A stretch of DNA of 64,000 nucleotides from Flavobacteriaceae bacterium (GTDB taxonomy: Bacteria; Bacteroidota; Bacteroidia; Flavobacteriales; Flavobacteriaceae): NCBI GenBank assembly GCA_017857815.1, contig JAFMCL010000006.1, positions 1 to 64,000 of the forward strand. Reading direction: 5' to 3'. Every line of letters starts with the position of its first letter. Position 1 is the stretch's first letter. The translations under genes and the position numbers were made by a program. The notes beneath the pieces were generated by a model, which was not told the DNA's origin, did not search any database, and worked only from the letters and a program-made list of their open reading frames with translations. Of this stretch, positions 17,647-27,112 are shown in pieces.

Positions 17647-18651
17647 GTGTTTGAAGGAATATATTTTGCGAGTCCTGATTATCTGTGGTTATTTGTGCTT
17701 TTACCGCTGATAATTCTATGGCAATTTTTTAACCATAAAAACATTCAACCTAAACTCAACATTTCTTCACTGAAAGGATTTGAAATCAATTCCTCTGTAA
17801 TCGCTCGCCTGCATCCATTACTTTTTGTTTTAAGATCATTGGCTTTGAGTTTTGTAATATTGGGATTGGCACGACCTCAAACCCTTGATGTTTCCTCAAG
17901 AACAAAGACAAACAAAGGGATTGACATTATTATGGCGATTGACGTGTCTTCGAGTATGTTAGCTCAAGATCTAAAACCAGACCGCCTGTCTGCCCTTAAA
18001 CGTGTGGCAGCATCTTTTGTCGATGAAAGATTGAGTGACCGTATTGGACTGGTCATTTATGCGGGAGAAAGTTACACTAAAACACCGATCACAAGTGATA
18101 AGTCTATTGTTAAAAATGCACTAAGAGAGATTCGTTACGAAGGATTGATAGAAGATGGAACAGCGATCGGAATGGGCTTGGCAACTTCTGTGAACCGGTT
18201 GAAAGATAGTCGAGCAAAAAGTAAAGTGATTATCTTATTGACTGACGGCGTAAATAATTCGGGATTTATAGATCCCAAGATCGCAACTGAATTGGCTGTA
18301 GAATATGATATAAAAACCTATACCATTGGCTTGGGAAGTAACGGAAACGCCAGGGCGCCCATCGGATTACTGCCCAACGGAAAGTTTCAATATGGTGTGA
18401 CAAAAGTAGAGATCGATGAAGCGTTACTAAAAACAATAGCGAAGAGCACTGGAGGGTTGTACTTTCGAGCTACCGATAACAAGAAATTAGAAGAAATTTA
18501 TCAGGAAATCAACAAACTCGAAAAAACTGAAGTTGAGGAGTTTAAGTATTATAATTATGAAGAAAAATTTAGGCCATTAATCCTTCTCGCTTTGGTAATG
18601 ATTTTCATCGAATGGTTGGCACGTAATACTTTATTTAGAAGCTTTATTTAA
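17647..18651 (+). CDS. batA: BatA: VWA-domain membrane protein
   Basis: This 334-aa protein has two N-terminal helices (about residues 8-25 and 58-75), a VWA domain with an intact MIDAS (DVSSSM at about 99-104, then a TDG near 198) facing the periplasm, and a C-terminal helix (309-325). The start codon is GTG at 17647, because no ATG is available and the N-terminus (MFEGIYFASP) matches the usual BatA beginning. BatA and BatB are the paired VWA proteins of the Bacteroides aerotolerance operon and probably form a membrane complex driven by MoxR. It ends 1 nt before the batB start codon. Confidence 0.9.
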   Translation: MFEGIYFASPDYLWLFVLLPLIILWQFFNHKNIQPKLNISSLKGFEINSSVIARLHPLLFVLRSLALSFVILGLARPQTLDVSSRTKTNKGIDIIMAIDVSSSMLAQDLKPDRLSALKRVAASFVDERLSDRIGLVIYAGESYTKTPITSDKSIVKNALREIRYEGLIEDGTAIGMGLATSVNRLKDSRAKSKVIILLTDGVNNSGFIDPKIATELAVEYDIKTYTIGLGSNGNARAPIGLLPNGKFQYGVTKVEIDEALLKTIAKSTGGLYFRATDNKKLEEIYQEINKLEKTEVEEFKYYNYEEKFRPLILLALVMIFIEWLARNTLFRSFI

Positions 18652-18652
18652 T

Positions 18653-19687
18653 ATGTATCAATTTGACACCCCTTTCTATTTTTATTTCTTCGGAGTATTG
18701 CCGGTTCTCTGGCTAGGCTTTTATTTGGTGATGCGATGGAAGCGAAAAGCTCAGCTCCAATTTACCGATGCTAACTTGATGAAAAAATTGAGTCCTTATC
18801 GGTCAAGATTTAAGCCCGGATTTAAATTAATTCTTCTGAGTTTGTCAATTTCTTTCTTAGTAATAGGATTGGTAAATCCAAAAATCGGAACCCAACTTGA
18901 AACCGTTAAAAGAGAAGGCGTAGACATCGTTTTTGCGATTGACGTTTCAAAAAGTATGCTCGCCGAAGACATTGCACCCAATCGATTGGAAAAATCAAAG
19001 CGATTGGTGTCAGCCATCATGAATCAACTGGCAAGCGATAGAATTGGGATTATTGCTTATGCAGCTCAAGCCATTCCCCAATTACCAATTACTACGGATT
19101 ATGGAGCGGGCAGAATGTTTTTACAGGCATTAAATACTGACATGCTTTCCTCACAGGGAACTGCATTGGACGCTGCTCTCGATCTTTCTGGAACATTTTT
19201 TGATGATGAAGATCAGACCAACCGAGTTGTTTTTTTAATCTCAGATGGTGAAGACCATTCTGAGGAAGGAGAATCAGCAGCCAAAAGGGCTTCTGCTTTG
19301 GGAATTAGGATTTTTACTTTTGGAGTAGGGACCGAACAAGGCGCTCCTATTCCTATTAAAAAAAATGGAATAATTGAATCCTATAAGAAAAATATGGAGG
19401 GAGAGACTGTCATCACAAAACGAAATGCGGAAATTTTGAAGGTGATTGCAGAAGTATCTGGTGGGGAATATATCGATGGGAATGAAACTCAGGAAGTTTT
19501 GGACTTTGTTTCAGATAAATTAAAATCGATGGATAAAAAAGAATTTGAGGCTAAAAAATTTGTCAGTTATAAAGACCAGTTTCAAGCTTTTCTTTTGGCT
19601 GGATTTCTTTTACTGCTGATAGAGATTTTTCTTTTTGAAACGAAAACTAAATGGGTTCAAAATTTAAATTTATTTAACGAAAAATAA
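18653..19687 (+). CDS. batB: BatB: VWA-domain membrane protein
   Basis: This 344-aa paralogue of BatA has the same layout: helices at about 9-27 and 55-74, a VWA domain with MIDAS DVSKSM (about 98-103) and SDGEDHSEEG near 198, and a C-terminal helix at about 307-323. Compared with BatA it carries a longer VWA domain and a different acidic loop. The gene starts 1 nt after batA and is followed 6 nt later by batC. Confidence 0.92.
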   Translation: MYQFDTPFYFYFFGVLPVLWLGFYLVMRWKRKAQLQFTDANLMKKLSPYRSRFKPGFKLILLSLSISFLVIGLVNPKIGTQLETVKREGVDIVFAIDVSKSMLAEDIAPNRLEKSKRLVSAIMNQLASDRIGIIAYAAQAIPQLPITTDYGAGRMFLQALNTDMLSSQGTALDAALDLSGTFFDDEDQTNRVVFLISDGEDHSEEGESAAKRASALGIRIFTFGVGTEQGAPIPIKKNGIIESYKKNMEGETVITKRNAEILKVIAEVSGGEYIDGNETQEVLDFVSDKLKSMDKKEFEAKKFVSYKDQFQAFLLAGFLLLLIEIFLFETKTKWVQNLNLFNEK

Positions 19688-19693
19688 AAAATT

Positions 19694-20503
19694 ATGTTTC
19701 GATTTTTTTTCTGTTTGTTTTTAATTTCATTCTTTATAGGCGCTGCTCAGGAAGCGGTTGTGAACAATCATATTTATGATGGGAATCAATTGGCAAAAGA
19801 ATCTGTGTTTGATACCGCCGAGATGTCATACAGGAAAGCACTTTCCAAAGCTCCAGAAAAACCAGAAGCACTTTATAACCTTGGTAACACACATTACAAG
19901 GAAAAGAATTTTGATGAAGCAAAACAACGTTATTTTCAAACCCAAAAATTCTCTGAGAATAAGTCCAGTAAACATCATGCATTTCACAACATGGGAAATG
20001 TTTTTATGCAACAAAAAGATTATGCTAAGGCAGTTGAGTCCTATAAAAACGCATTGAGAAACAATCCTGAAGATGAACAAACACGGTATAATTACGCCCT
20101 AGCAAAAGAGCTTTTAGAGAAAGAGCAACAAGAACAAGAACAAAATCAGGATCAAAAGGATCAAGACAATAAAGATCAAGAGGACAAAAAAGATCAAGAT
20201 CAAGACAAAGAAGGGGAGGAAGAAAAAGACAAAAAAGAGGATAAAGAAGGTAAGGACGGAGAAGATTCTGAAGACAATAAAGAGGAAGGTGAGGAAAAAA
20301 AAGAGGAAAAGCCTGAAGAGTCTAAAGATGGAAAAGATGAGAAGGAACAGCAGCCTCCACCGAAGCCCAAGCAGGGCCAGCTCTCTCCAGAGCAGGTGAA
20401 AAGTTTGCTAGAAGCAATGAATAATCAAGAGAAAAGAGTACAAGACAAGGTCAATGCCGAAAAAATTCAAGGGGCTCCTGTTAGAGGGGAGAAAGATTGG
20501 TAA
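19694..20503 (+). CDS. batC: BatC: TPR protein with a charged C-terminal tail
   Basis: This 269-aa protein has a signal peptide (residues 1-18) and three tetratricopeptide repeats (about 20-145; ALYNLGNTHYKEKNFDEAK is the clearest). A very low-complexity tract of Q, E, D and K follows at about 145-225, then a proline-rich PPPKPKQGQLS patch and a final helix (VKSLLEAMNNQEKRVQDK). This design is typical of BatC in Bacteroidetes. The TPRs probably recruit the VWA proteins or their clients in the periplasm. The repeats in the DNA come from codons for the charged tract, not from a CRISPR. Confidence 0.88.
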   Translation: MFRFFFCLFLISFFIGAAQEAVVNNHIYDGNQLAKESVFDTAEMSYRKALSKAPEKPEALYNLGNTHYKEKNFDEAKQRYFQTQKFSENKSSKHHAFHNMGNVFMQQKDYAKAVESYKNALRNNPEDEQTRYNYALAKELLEKEQQEQEQNQDQKDQDNKDQEDKKDQDQDKEGEEEKDKKEDKEGKDGEDSEDNKEEGEEKKEEKPEESKDGKDEKEQQPPPKPKQGQLSPEQVKSLLEAMNNQEKRVQDKVNAEKIQGAPVRGEKDW

Positions 20504-20520
20504 ATTTGTAATCAATTAGA

Positions 20521-22281
20521 ATGCACAAATATATTTTACATATAATTGTTTTGCTATTCACCGTTTTTAACGTCACTGCGCAGGTGTCTTTTGAAGCGAG
20601 GGTGAGCAAGAAATCTATGGGACTCAACGAACGTTTGAGGGTTGATTTCATTATGAATAAAAATGGAGATAATTTCACAGCTCCAAATTTCTCTGACTTC
20701 AGAGTTGTTGGAGGTCCAAATCAATCCATAAGTAATTCATGGGTTAACGGTAAAAGAAGTTTTTCCAAAACATTTACCTATTTCTTATCCCCTAAAAAGA
20801 AAGGTACCGCGACGCTCAATGCGGCGACAGTCAAAATCGAAGGAGAAGTTTATCGGACGACTCCAGTAAAAATTACGGTTTCCGAATCCGTGGCTGTGCC
20901 TCGTGATCCTAATAACCCAGAGTATCTCATAGACGATAACCTTCACCTGGTCGCTGAAGTTTCCAATCCGAGACCATACCTAAATGAAGCCATAACGGTT
21001 GTTTATAAACTATACTTTAGAAGCCCACTTAAAATATCGGACGCCAGAGAAATAGAAAGTCCAAAGTTTCAGGACTTTTGGAGTCATATTATAAAAATCC
21101 CCCAACTACAGGTTCAGAATGCAACTTTCAGGGGAGAGGATTATAAGGTGGTTGTTTGGAGAAAAACCGTTTTATATCCCCAAAAAACAGGAAAATTAAC
21201 ACTAGAGCCTCTCAGTCTAAATGTCGTTATTGGTCTTCCCTCCAACCGGCGTGATTTTTTTGGAGGTAGAATTGTTCAGCAAACTTCCCGTGCGATTACT
21301 GCCGAAAAAAGATTTATAAATGTCAAGCCATTACCCGAAAAAGGGAAGCCTGCCAATTTCTTTGGTGCAGTTGGACAGTTTGATTTTAATTTAATTATAA
21401 ATAAGAATGCCTTAAAAGCTTCGGAGTCTTTTGAGTTAAAAGTTAAAGCAAGTGGCAGTGGAAATTTAAAGCTCTTCACCCTGCCGAAACTGACACTTCC
21501 CAACACACTTGAGGTTTATGAGCCAGAGCACTCTGAAGACGTTAAAACAAGTCTGGGTGGAATGAAGGGAAGCATTGAAGACAAATACACTGTTGTTCCA
21601 AGATTTCAGGGTAAATATCCCATCTCCCCCGTTTCGTTTTCTTATTTCGACCCAAAGAAAGAAGAATATTTCACCCTCATGTCCCAAGAGCATATTGTCG
21701 ACGTATATGATGGCCCAATTGTGGGCAACTCCACTAATAAAAATAACACGACTTCAAATCAATTGGTTTCAACTGAAAACGAATCGTTTCGTTTTATAAA
21801 ATTAATTCCAAACCTAAGACCAATAGAGCAGCTTGCCTTTTGTGGCAGTAAAGAGTTTTATTTGATGATTGTTGCCCCATTTTTATTGCTCCTTATATTT
21901 TATTTCCTTCTGCGACGTAAAATAAAAATATCTGGTGATGTTGATGGAATAAAGTTGAAAACGGCGAATAAACTTGCAAAAAAATACTTAGGCTCTGCCA
22001 AGAAAAACCTGAAAAATAAAATACTTTTCTATGATGCCTTAGAAAGGGCTTTACACAACTATTTAAAAGCCAAATTAAGCATTGAAACATTTGATTTTAA
22101 TAAAGAGAAAATCCGTCAACTATTAAAGGAAAAACCTCTTTCCTCCGATGATATTGATTCTTTTATAAATTTATTGGAAAACTGTGAGATCGCTCGATAT
22201 TCTCCTGCAACGGATGCTAAAATGCAGCAAGATTTTGATCAAGCACTTAACGTAATTGCTACTATAGACAGAAAGTTATGA
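20521..22281 (+). CDS. batD: BatD: oxygen-tolerance envelope protein
   Basis: This 586-aa protein has a signal peptide (ending TAQ at about residue 21), a long periplasmic region of repeated immunoglobulin-like beta domains (22-410), a single transmembrane helix (about 442-463, MIVAPFLLLLIFYFLL) and a cytoplasmic helical C-terminus. The N-terminal FEARVSKKSMGLNERLRVDF segment is the usual BatD opening. BatD is thought to be a scaffold of the Bat complex. It overlaps batE by 4 nt (ATGA). Confidence 0.9.
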   Translation: MHKYILHIIVLLFTVFNVTAQVSFEARVSKKSMGLNERLRVDFIMNKNGDNFTAPNFSDFRVVGGPNQSISNSWVNGKRSFSKTFTYFLSPKKKGTATLNAATVKIEGEVYRTTPVKITVSESVAVPRDPNNPEYLIDDNLHLVAEVSNPRPYLNEAITVVYKLYFRSPLKISDAREIESPKFQDFWSHIIKIPQLQVQNATFRGEDYKVVVWRKTVLYPQKTGKLTLEPLSLNVVIGLPSNRRDFFGGRIVQQTSRAITAEKRFINVKPLPEKGKPANFFGAVGQFDFNLIINKNALKASESFELKVKASGSGNLKLFTLPKLTLPNTLEVYEPEHSEDVKTSLGGMKGSIEDKYTVVPRFQGKYPISPVSFSYFDPKKEEYFTLMSQEHIVDVYDGPIVGNSTNKNNTTSNQLVSTENESFRFIKLIPNLRPIEQLAFCGSKEFYLMIVAPFLLLLIFYFLLRRKIKISGDVDGIKLKTANKLAKKYLGSAKKNLKNKILFYDALERALHNYLKAKLSIETFDFNKEKIRQLLKEKPLSSDDIDSFINLLENCEIARYSPATDAKMQQDFDQALNVIATIDRKL

Positions 22282-23045
22282 ATTTGAAACTGCTACCTTT
22301 TATTTTATTTCTAGTTTTCTTTTGTACATATGGGCAAACTCCTAGAGAAGTTTTTGAAAACGCAAATACGGCTTACAATAATGCTAAATATGAAAAAGCA
22401 GTTTCCCTGTATAAAGAAATTTTGGATCAAGGAGAACACAGTGCGGAATTGTATTACAACTTGGCAAACTGCTATTACCGACTGAACAATGTTGGAGAGA
22501 GTATTTTTTATTATGAAAAAGCCAAACTTTTAAATCCTAATGATCAGGACATAAAAGTGAACGCTGCTTTCGCCCAAAACATGGCTATTGATGCCGTTGA
22601 ATTACTTCCTCAGACGCAGTTGACCCGAATGAAAAACACATTTTTTAATTTTTTTTCTACAGAAGGATGGGCTATTTTGGCTGTTGTTTTGGCATGGTTT
22701 TGTGCGATGTTTATCGGCCTTTATTTATGGAATAAAACTCCTATTTTAAAGAGGACTTTCTTTATTCTTGCGATATTATCTTCTTTACTTTTAGTTAGTT
22801 CAATCTCAATATCTTTCATGAAATCCTCAATGGAAAAATCTACAACTTACGGCATTTTATTTAGTGAAAAAATTGATGTTTGGGCCGAGCCAAACTCTCG
22901 TTCTGAAGTGTTGTTTCTTCTTCATGAAGGCACAAAAGTTCAGCTTTTAGATGCGCTACAAGATTGGCAAAAAATTAAAATAGCAAATGGTTCTGAAGGC
23001 TGGATAAAAGGAGGGATTATTCGCAGTCTCAAAGACTTTAAATAA
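22278..23045 (+). CDS. batE: BatE: TPR and SH3-type protein
   Basis: This 255-aa protein has a signal peptide (residues 1-19), TPR repeats (about 21-95; AELYYNLANCYYRLNN), two transmembrane helices (about 126-150 and 156-178) and a C-terminal bacterial SH3 domain (about 195-250, with GSEGWIKGGIIRSL). It closes the Bat operon. Its stop overlaps the stop of the convergent cvpA gene by 8 nt, and there is no room for an ordinary terminator. Confidence 0.88.
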   Translation: MNLKLLPFILFLVFFCTYGQTPREVFENANTAYNNAKYEKAVSLYKEILDQGEHSAELYYNLANCYYRLNNVGESIFYYEKAKLLNPNDQDIKVNAAFAQNMAIDAVELLPQTQLTRMKNTFFNFFSTEGWAILAVVLAWFCAMFIGLYLWNKTPILKRTFFILAILSSLLLVSSISISFMKSSMEKSTTYGILFSEKIDVWAEPNSRSEVLFLLHEGTKVQLLDALQDWQKIKIANGSEGWIKGGIIRSLKDFK

Positions 23046-23547
23046 ACTTTTCAGGAATTTCATCCGACATTCCACTTCCCCAATTAAACAAAAATTCGCC
23101 TAATTTTAAAATAGGTTCATAAAGTAGTGAACCCTCAAAATATTTTGGATCAACTAGAGTAATCCAATTATTTAATTTTCCAATAAAAAAGAAAGCAACA
23201 TAGAGAAAAATCCCCCATTTGATTACTCCAAACAAAGCACCCAAAAACCGATTGAATAGCCCCAGTGCAGCAAGGCTGATTACTTTCGTTAAAGCTTTTG
23301 CCAATAGTGAAATGCCAAAAACAATTATAATAAAAACAAGAAAGTACGCACTGGCTTGAATTCCAGCAGGATTCCAGTCAAAATGCCCTTCAATCAAATG
23401 AACGACAAGCGGAGAAAATTTTAATGCGCCAAATAACCCTAAGAACAAGGCGAGCAAAGAGGCGATTTCTACAATAAAGCCCTTAGAAAAACCCTTGAAA
23501 AAACCAAATGCCAGCCCTATTGCAATTATAACGTCTACCACATTCAT
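23038..23547 (-). CDS. CvpA-family membrane protein
   Basis: This protein of about 169 aa has four hydrophobic helices and the CvpA opening (MNVVDVIIAIGLAFGFFKGFSKGFIVE). CvpA in enterobacteria is needed for colicin V production and envelope stress resistance; the molecular function is not settled. A GTG two codons upstream (23553) is in frame, but the ATG at 23547 fits better. The gene is monocistronic and divergent from the 122-aa hypothetical gene. Confidence 0.85.
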   Translation of the reverse strand: MNVVDVIIAIGLAFGFFKGFSKGFIVEIASLLALFLGLFGALKFSPLVVHLIEGHFDWNPAGIQASAYFLVFIIIVFGISLLAKALTKVISLAALGLFNRFLGALFGVIKWGIFLYVAFFFIGKLNNWITLVDPKYFEGSLLYEPILKLGEFLFNWGSGMSDEIPEKFI

Positions 23548-23616
23548 GAACACGAAAGTACTCTATTTTTCATAAAGTCGACAAGAGAATTAACTCAAAG
23601 CACTTATCTTTACCAC

Positions 23617-23985
23617 ATGCAAAAAGTCACTACTAGAGATCAATTACTAAAAGATCGGTGGGAAAAATTGGTTGAGGTTCTAACGGATAAATTTTCTGAT
23701 GGTGAGCCCCTAGATGTAGAAGGAATGCTCTATCTAATTGGGTTACAGGAATTGGGTCAAATACATAGGAAGTTTAAAAAAGATGATAATATTGATCTCA
23801 TACATATTGGAATTTGTACTGCTTTAGAGCCTTTTGGATACTATCGATTTGATTTTTTTGATGAGCAAGGATGGCCTCATTTTGAGTTAACTGAGGAGTT
23901 GCCACCCTTGAAAGCAGGGGAGCAGAGTATTTTGATGAAAGAGGCAATAGTAGAATACTTTTTAAATCGAGAGGTAATTAAATAA
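23617..23985 (+). CDS. Conserved hypothetical protein upstream of pheS
   Basis: This soluble, acidic 122-aa protein has no signal peptide. It has a helical first half (LKDRWEKLVEVL), a segment resembling a four-helix arrangement, and a compact beta part (FGYYRFDFFDEQGWPHFEL). I recall it as a hypothetical protein in flavobacterial genomes, with no known function. It ends 21 nt before pheS, so the two may share a transcript, although pheS also has its own TATTTTTG element inside the gap. Confidence 0.7.
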   Translation: MQKVTTRDQLLKDRWEKLVEVLTDKFSDGEPLDVEGMLYLIGLQELGQIHRKFKKDDNIDLIHIGICTALEPFGYYRFDFFDEQGWPHFELTEELPPLKAGEQSILMKEAIVEYFLNREVIK

Positions 23986-23994
23986 CAGAATGTT

Positions 23995-24002
23995 TATTTT
24001 TG
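23995..24002 (+). promoter_or_regulatory. TAnnTTTG -7 element immediately before pheS
   Basis: TATTTTTG ends 4 nt before the ATG at 24007. If used, the transcript would start at or next to the start codon (leaderless). No TTTG -33 box stands out at 19-21 nt upstream. Confidence 0.35.
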
Positions 24003-24006
24003 TGTG

Positions 24007-25023
24007 ATGATTGAAAAAATTAAAGAAAATCTTGATCTAGTAGATCAGTTTCAAACTGATTCTAAGGAGGAAATAGAGGCTTTTAGAATAAAATATATAG
24101 GTAAAAAAGGAATGTTAAATGACTTTTTTGCTGCTTTTAAAGAAGTGCCAGTCAATGAAAAGAAGGAATTTGGTCAAGCACTGAACACCTTAAAAAATGC
24201 TGTTACTGAAAAAGTAAAAGCACTACAATCAAAATCGACTTCCCAGAAACCAAAGGGAAGTATTGGCGACCTTTCAAGATCTCCTTTCCCAGTCGAATTG
24301 GGTTCAAGGCATCCTTTATCATTGGTTAAAAACAGAATCGTTGATATTTTTTCACAGATTGGATTTAATATATCTGAAGGTCCAGAAATAGAAGATGATT
24401 GGCATAATTTTACGGCCTTAAATCTTCCTGAACACCACCCGGCGAGAGACATGCAGGATACTTTTTTTATTCAAACGGATCCCGATGTTTTGCTTCGAAC
24501 GCATACTTCTTCTGTGCAAGTGAGGTATATGGAGAATAACAAACCCCCGATTCGGACGATATCACCGGGTAGGGTTTTTAGGAATGAGGCAATTTCCGCG
24601 CGATCTCATTGTATTTTTCATCAAGTAGAAGGACTCTATATTGACAAAAATGTTTCTTTTGCTGATTTAAAACAAACGCTTCTTTACTTTACAGAGTCTT
24701 TGTTCGGCAATTCTAAAATACGACTGCGACCCTCTTATTTTCCTTTCACTGAACCTAGCGCAGAAGTTGATATTTATTGGGGATTAGAAACGGAAACTGA
24801 CTATCGTATTACCAAGGGAACCGGATGGTTAGAGATTATGGGTTGTGGTATGGTTGACCCCAATGTTTTAAAGAATTGTGGCATTGATCCTGAAGAATAT
24901 TCGGGGTATGCCTTCGGAATGGGGATTGAGCGAATCGCAATGTTGCTTTATCAAATAGGGGACATAAGATTGTTTTTTGAAAATGACATTCGTTTTCTAA
25001 AACAATTTAAATCTAGTTTCTAG
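24007..25023 (+). CDS. pheS: Phenylalanyl-tRNA synthetase alpha subunit
   Basis: PheS is the catalytic subunit of the alpha2-beta2 enzyme that charges tRNA-Phe. It has an N-terminal coiled coil (residues 1-85) that grips the tRNA, then the class II core: motif 1 region [16 protein letters not shown], motif 2 [19 protein letters not shown] at about 193-211 and motif 3 [10 protein letters not shown] near residue 315. The 338-aa length is normal. An overlapping GTG at 24004 is in frame; the ATG is preferred. pheT is not in the window, which is common in Bacteroidetes where pheS and pheT are split. The stop codon CTAG is shared, on opposite strands, with gpsA. Confidence 0.95.
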   Translation: MIEKIKENLDLVDQFQTDSKEEIEAFRIKYIGKKGMLNDFFAAFKEVPVNEKKEFGQALNTLKNAVTEKVKALQSKSTSQKPKGSIGDLSRSPFPVELGSRHPLSLVKNRIVDIFSQIGFNISEGPEIEDDWHNFTALNLPEHHPARDMQDTFFIQTDPDVLLRTHTSSVQVRYMENNKPPIRTISPGRVFRNEAISARSHCIFHQVEGLYIDKNVSFADLKQTLLYFTESLFGNSKIRLRPSYFPFTEPSAEVDIYWGLETETDYRITKGTGWLEIMGCGMVDPNVLKNCGIDPEEYSGYAFGMGIERIAMLLYQIGDIRLFFENDIRFLKQFKSSF

Positions 25024-26057
25024 TCTAACTTTTTCACAAGTCTTTTAAAAACCTTTTCAGGACTTTTTCCTTCATAAAGAATGCTGAAAACAGCATCGAT
25101 TATTGGAACCCTAGTCACATATTTCAAGTTAATTAGCTTTGCTGATTTTGCGGCATAATATCCCTCGGATATCATTTTCATTTCTAATTGAGCTGCTTTA
25201 ACAGTATAGCCTTTTCCGATCATACTTCCAAAGGTTCTGTTGCGACTAAAGACCGAATATCCGGTCACCAAAAGATCTCCTAAATAAGCAGAATTGTTGA
25301 TATTTCTTTTCATTTTATAGACATCTTTGATAAAACGTTTCATCTCCCGAATAGAATTACTCATCAAAACGCTCTGAAAATTATCTCCATAATTTAATGC
25401 GTGGGCAATACCCGCAGCAATTGCATAGATGTTTTTTAACATGGCGGCATATTCCGTCCCAATGATATCATTCGATGTTTTGGTTCGAATGTATTTTGTC
25501 TTTAACATCGAAGCAACAACTTTTGCCATCATTGAATCAACGCAAGCTACAGTAAGGTAAGACAGTCGTTCCATTGCGACCTCTTCTGCATGACAAGGGC
25601 CTGCAATTACTCCAATTTTTTCTACAGGGACGCCAAATTTTTGATTCAGATGTTCTCCAACGATCAACATGCTCTCCGGAACAACTCCTTTCACCGCCGA
25701 AAAAATTATTTTATCCTTTATTGAAATCTTTATTTTATTCAATTCTTCGGATAAAAAAGCGGAGGGAACAGCCAAAATGATAATGTCAGCAGCCTCGACT
25801 ATTATGTTTATATCAGAACTGATATTTAGCCGCTTAACACTCAATCTGGCAGAGCTCAGATAATTTGGATTATGATGATGTTTTTTAATGAAGCTGATGT
25901 TGCCTTCATTACGCATGTACCACCCAACGTTTCTTTTATTTTCACATAAAATTTTAGTCAAGGCAGTCGCCCAGCTTCCGCCACCAATTACTGCAATACT
26001 TAGCTTATTCTTTAAAAGTAAATGTTTAAAGACAGCTTGTTTTTTTGTGGCAATCAT
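25020..26057 (-). CDS. gpsA: Glycerol-3-phosphate dehydrogenase [NAD(P)+]
   Basis: GpsA reduces dihydroxyacetone phosphate to sn-glycerol 3-phosphate for phospholipid synthesis in the cytosol. The Rossmann motif is GGGSWATAL (about residues 26-34); the family motifs SAVKGV (about 117), GPCHAEE (about 153) and the catalytic lysine region [10 protein letters not shown] (about 208) are present. At 345 aa it has roughly a 15-residue N-terminal extension before the Rossmann strand, and no nearer start codon is available. It overlaps pheS by 4 nt at the stops. Confidence 0.93.
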   Translation of the reverse strand: MIATKKQAVFKHLLLKNKLSIAVIGGGSWATALTKILCENKRNVGWYMRNEGNISFIKKHHHNPNYLSSARLSVKRLNISSDINIIVEAADIIILAVPSAFLSEELNKIKISIKDKIIFSAVKGVVPESMLIVGEHLNQKFGVPVEKIGVIAGPCHAEEVAMERLSYLTVACVDSMMAKVVASMLKTKYIRTKTSNDIIGTEYAAMLKNIYAIAAGIAHALNYGDNFQSVLMSNSIREMKRFIKDVYKMKRNINNSAYLGDLLVTGYSVFSRNRTFGSMIGKGYTVKAAQLEMKMISEGYYAAKSAKLINLKYVTRVPIIDAVFSILYEGKSPEKVFKRLVKKLD

Positions 26058-26075
26058 TTTTTTAAACTCAAAAAA

Positions 26076-26513
26076 TTATAACCAGTTGTTCCAGGGGATT
26101 CTGCTAAGGAGTAACAACAAACCAAAGCTGTAAAACAATCCAATGCGTAGGAATTTTTTCCCACTATCACTTTGTCTTTTGTGAAGTGACCATCCCATCG
26201 TAATCAGGATGATGGCTATAATGTTTGTAAAAGGATGTTCCACCAAATAAAGCCTTGTTTGTGCATCTTTCATCACACCACCCATTCCTAAAGCTGACCA
26301 CTGGTCAAACCAAGGAGAAACGAAGTAAAGAATCAACCCAATCAATAACTGAAGGTGAGAAAATATTAATCCAAAAAGAGAAATTCTTAAATCCTTGGAT
26401 TCAAAATCCTTTCCTTTTATTTTTCCTATAAGAGCATTTCCAATTGCAAGTATTATTACGAGTAGTACTAAAAATGCCCAAAAAGAGTGTAAGTTTTTTA
26501 ACAATGAATACAT
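26076..26513 (-). CDS. Four-helix integral membrane protein (conserved hypothetical)
   Basis: This 145-aa membrane protein has four strongly predicted helices (about residues 9-28, 46-65, 96-112 and 124-141). Motifs such as LLKNLHSFWAF at the N-terminus and LLSRIPWNNW at the C-terminus are ones I recall from a flavobacterial family of unknown function; some databases mislabel it as ribosomal protein L27 or cytochrome b. A conserved histidine in HSFWAF, a second in SHLQLLIG and a third in EHPFTNI lie in helices and could bind haem, which is a guess. It ends 18 nt before gpsA. Confidence 0.7.
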   Translation of the reverse strand: MYSLLKNLHSFWAFLVLLVIILAIGNALIGKIKGKDFESKDLRISLFGLIFSHLQLLIGLILYFVSPWFDQWSALGMGGVMKDAQTRLYLVEHPFTNIIAIILITMGWSLHKRQSDSGKKFLRIGLFYSFGLLLLLSRIPWNNWL

Positions 26514-26579
26514 GTTCTAAATTTTTAACAAAGATACAATAATCTGTTAATACAACTGGAATTCTATTTTAATAGAAAG

Positions 26580-27026
26580 TTACATCATTGCGTTATAATA
26601 TTCTTTTATTCCAGTGACTTCGTCTCCCAGCCAATCTGGTTTTTCGAAAAGAGTAGCTTCCGAAGGCAATTCAATTTCTGCAATAATTAACCCGCTTTTA
26701 TGTCCAAAAAACTCATCTACTTCAAAGTTTAGATTTTTTTGTGGAATGACGTATCGAATTTTTTCGATGGGTGTTGCAAGGCATAACTTCATAAGTGATT
26801 CTCCATCAGCTAAGGAAATTGATTTTTCCCATTCTAATCTTGTCATTCCAGCGTCATTGCTTTTTCCTTTAATGGTGATCCAAGCTTCTCTCTCAGTAAT
26901 TCTGATCCTAACGGTTCTTTCAGGATCTTTACTGAGATATCCTTGTATTATTTTTTGCTTTTGAACAGACTGATCTTTAAATTTATCATTTCTGACTAAA
27001 AATTTTCTTTCTATTTCTTTTTTCAT
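26580..27026 (-). CDS. CYTH-domain protein
   Basis: This 148-aa protein has the CYTH signature EIERKFLV at residues 4-11, basic residues for triphosphate binding (RIRITER, WITIKGK) and acidic metal-binding residues on the outgoing strands (FEVDEF, IAEIELP). The CYTH tunnel fold hydrolyses or binds triphosphates, including inorganic triphosphate and thiamine triphosphate; the substrate here is unknown. The small stand-alone form is widespread in Bacteroidetes. It is divergent from dinB. Confidence 0.88.
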   Translation of the reverse strand: MKKEIERKFLVRNDKFKDQSVQKQKIIQGYLSKDPERTVRIRITEREAWITIKGKSNDAGMTRLEWEKSISLADGESLMKLCLATPIEKIRYVIPQKNLNFEVDEFFGHKSGLIIAEIELPSEATLFEKPDWLGDEVTGIKEYYNAMM

Positions 27027-27112
27027 GTATTGAAAATTTTATTGTAACTAAATTTAGAGGAATTCTGATTTATTAAGGATTAAAAAGCAAGAATGTTTTG
27101 ATTAAAATTTAA

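Noticed and set aside
20110-20350. Repetitive DNA inside batC that looks like a repeat array
   Set aside because: It is the codon repetition of a Gln/Glu/Asp/Lys-rich linker in a coding frame, with no spacer structure, so it is not a CRISPR or tandem-repeat locus.
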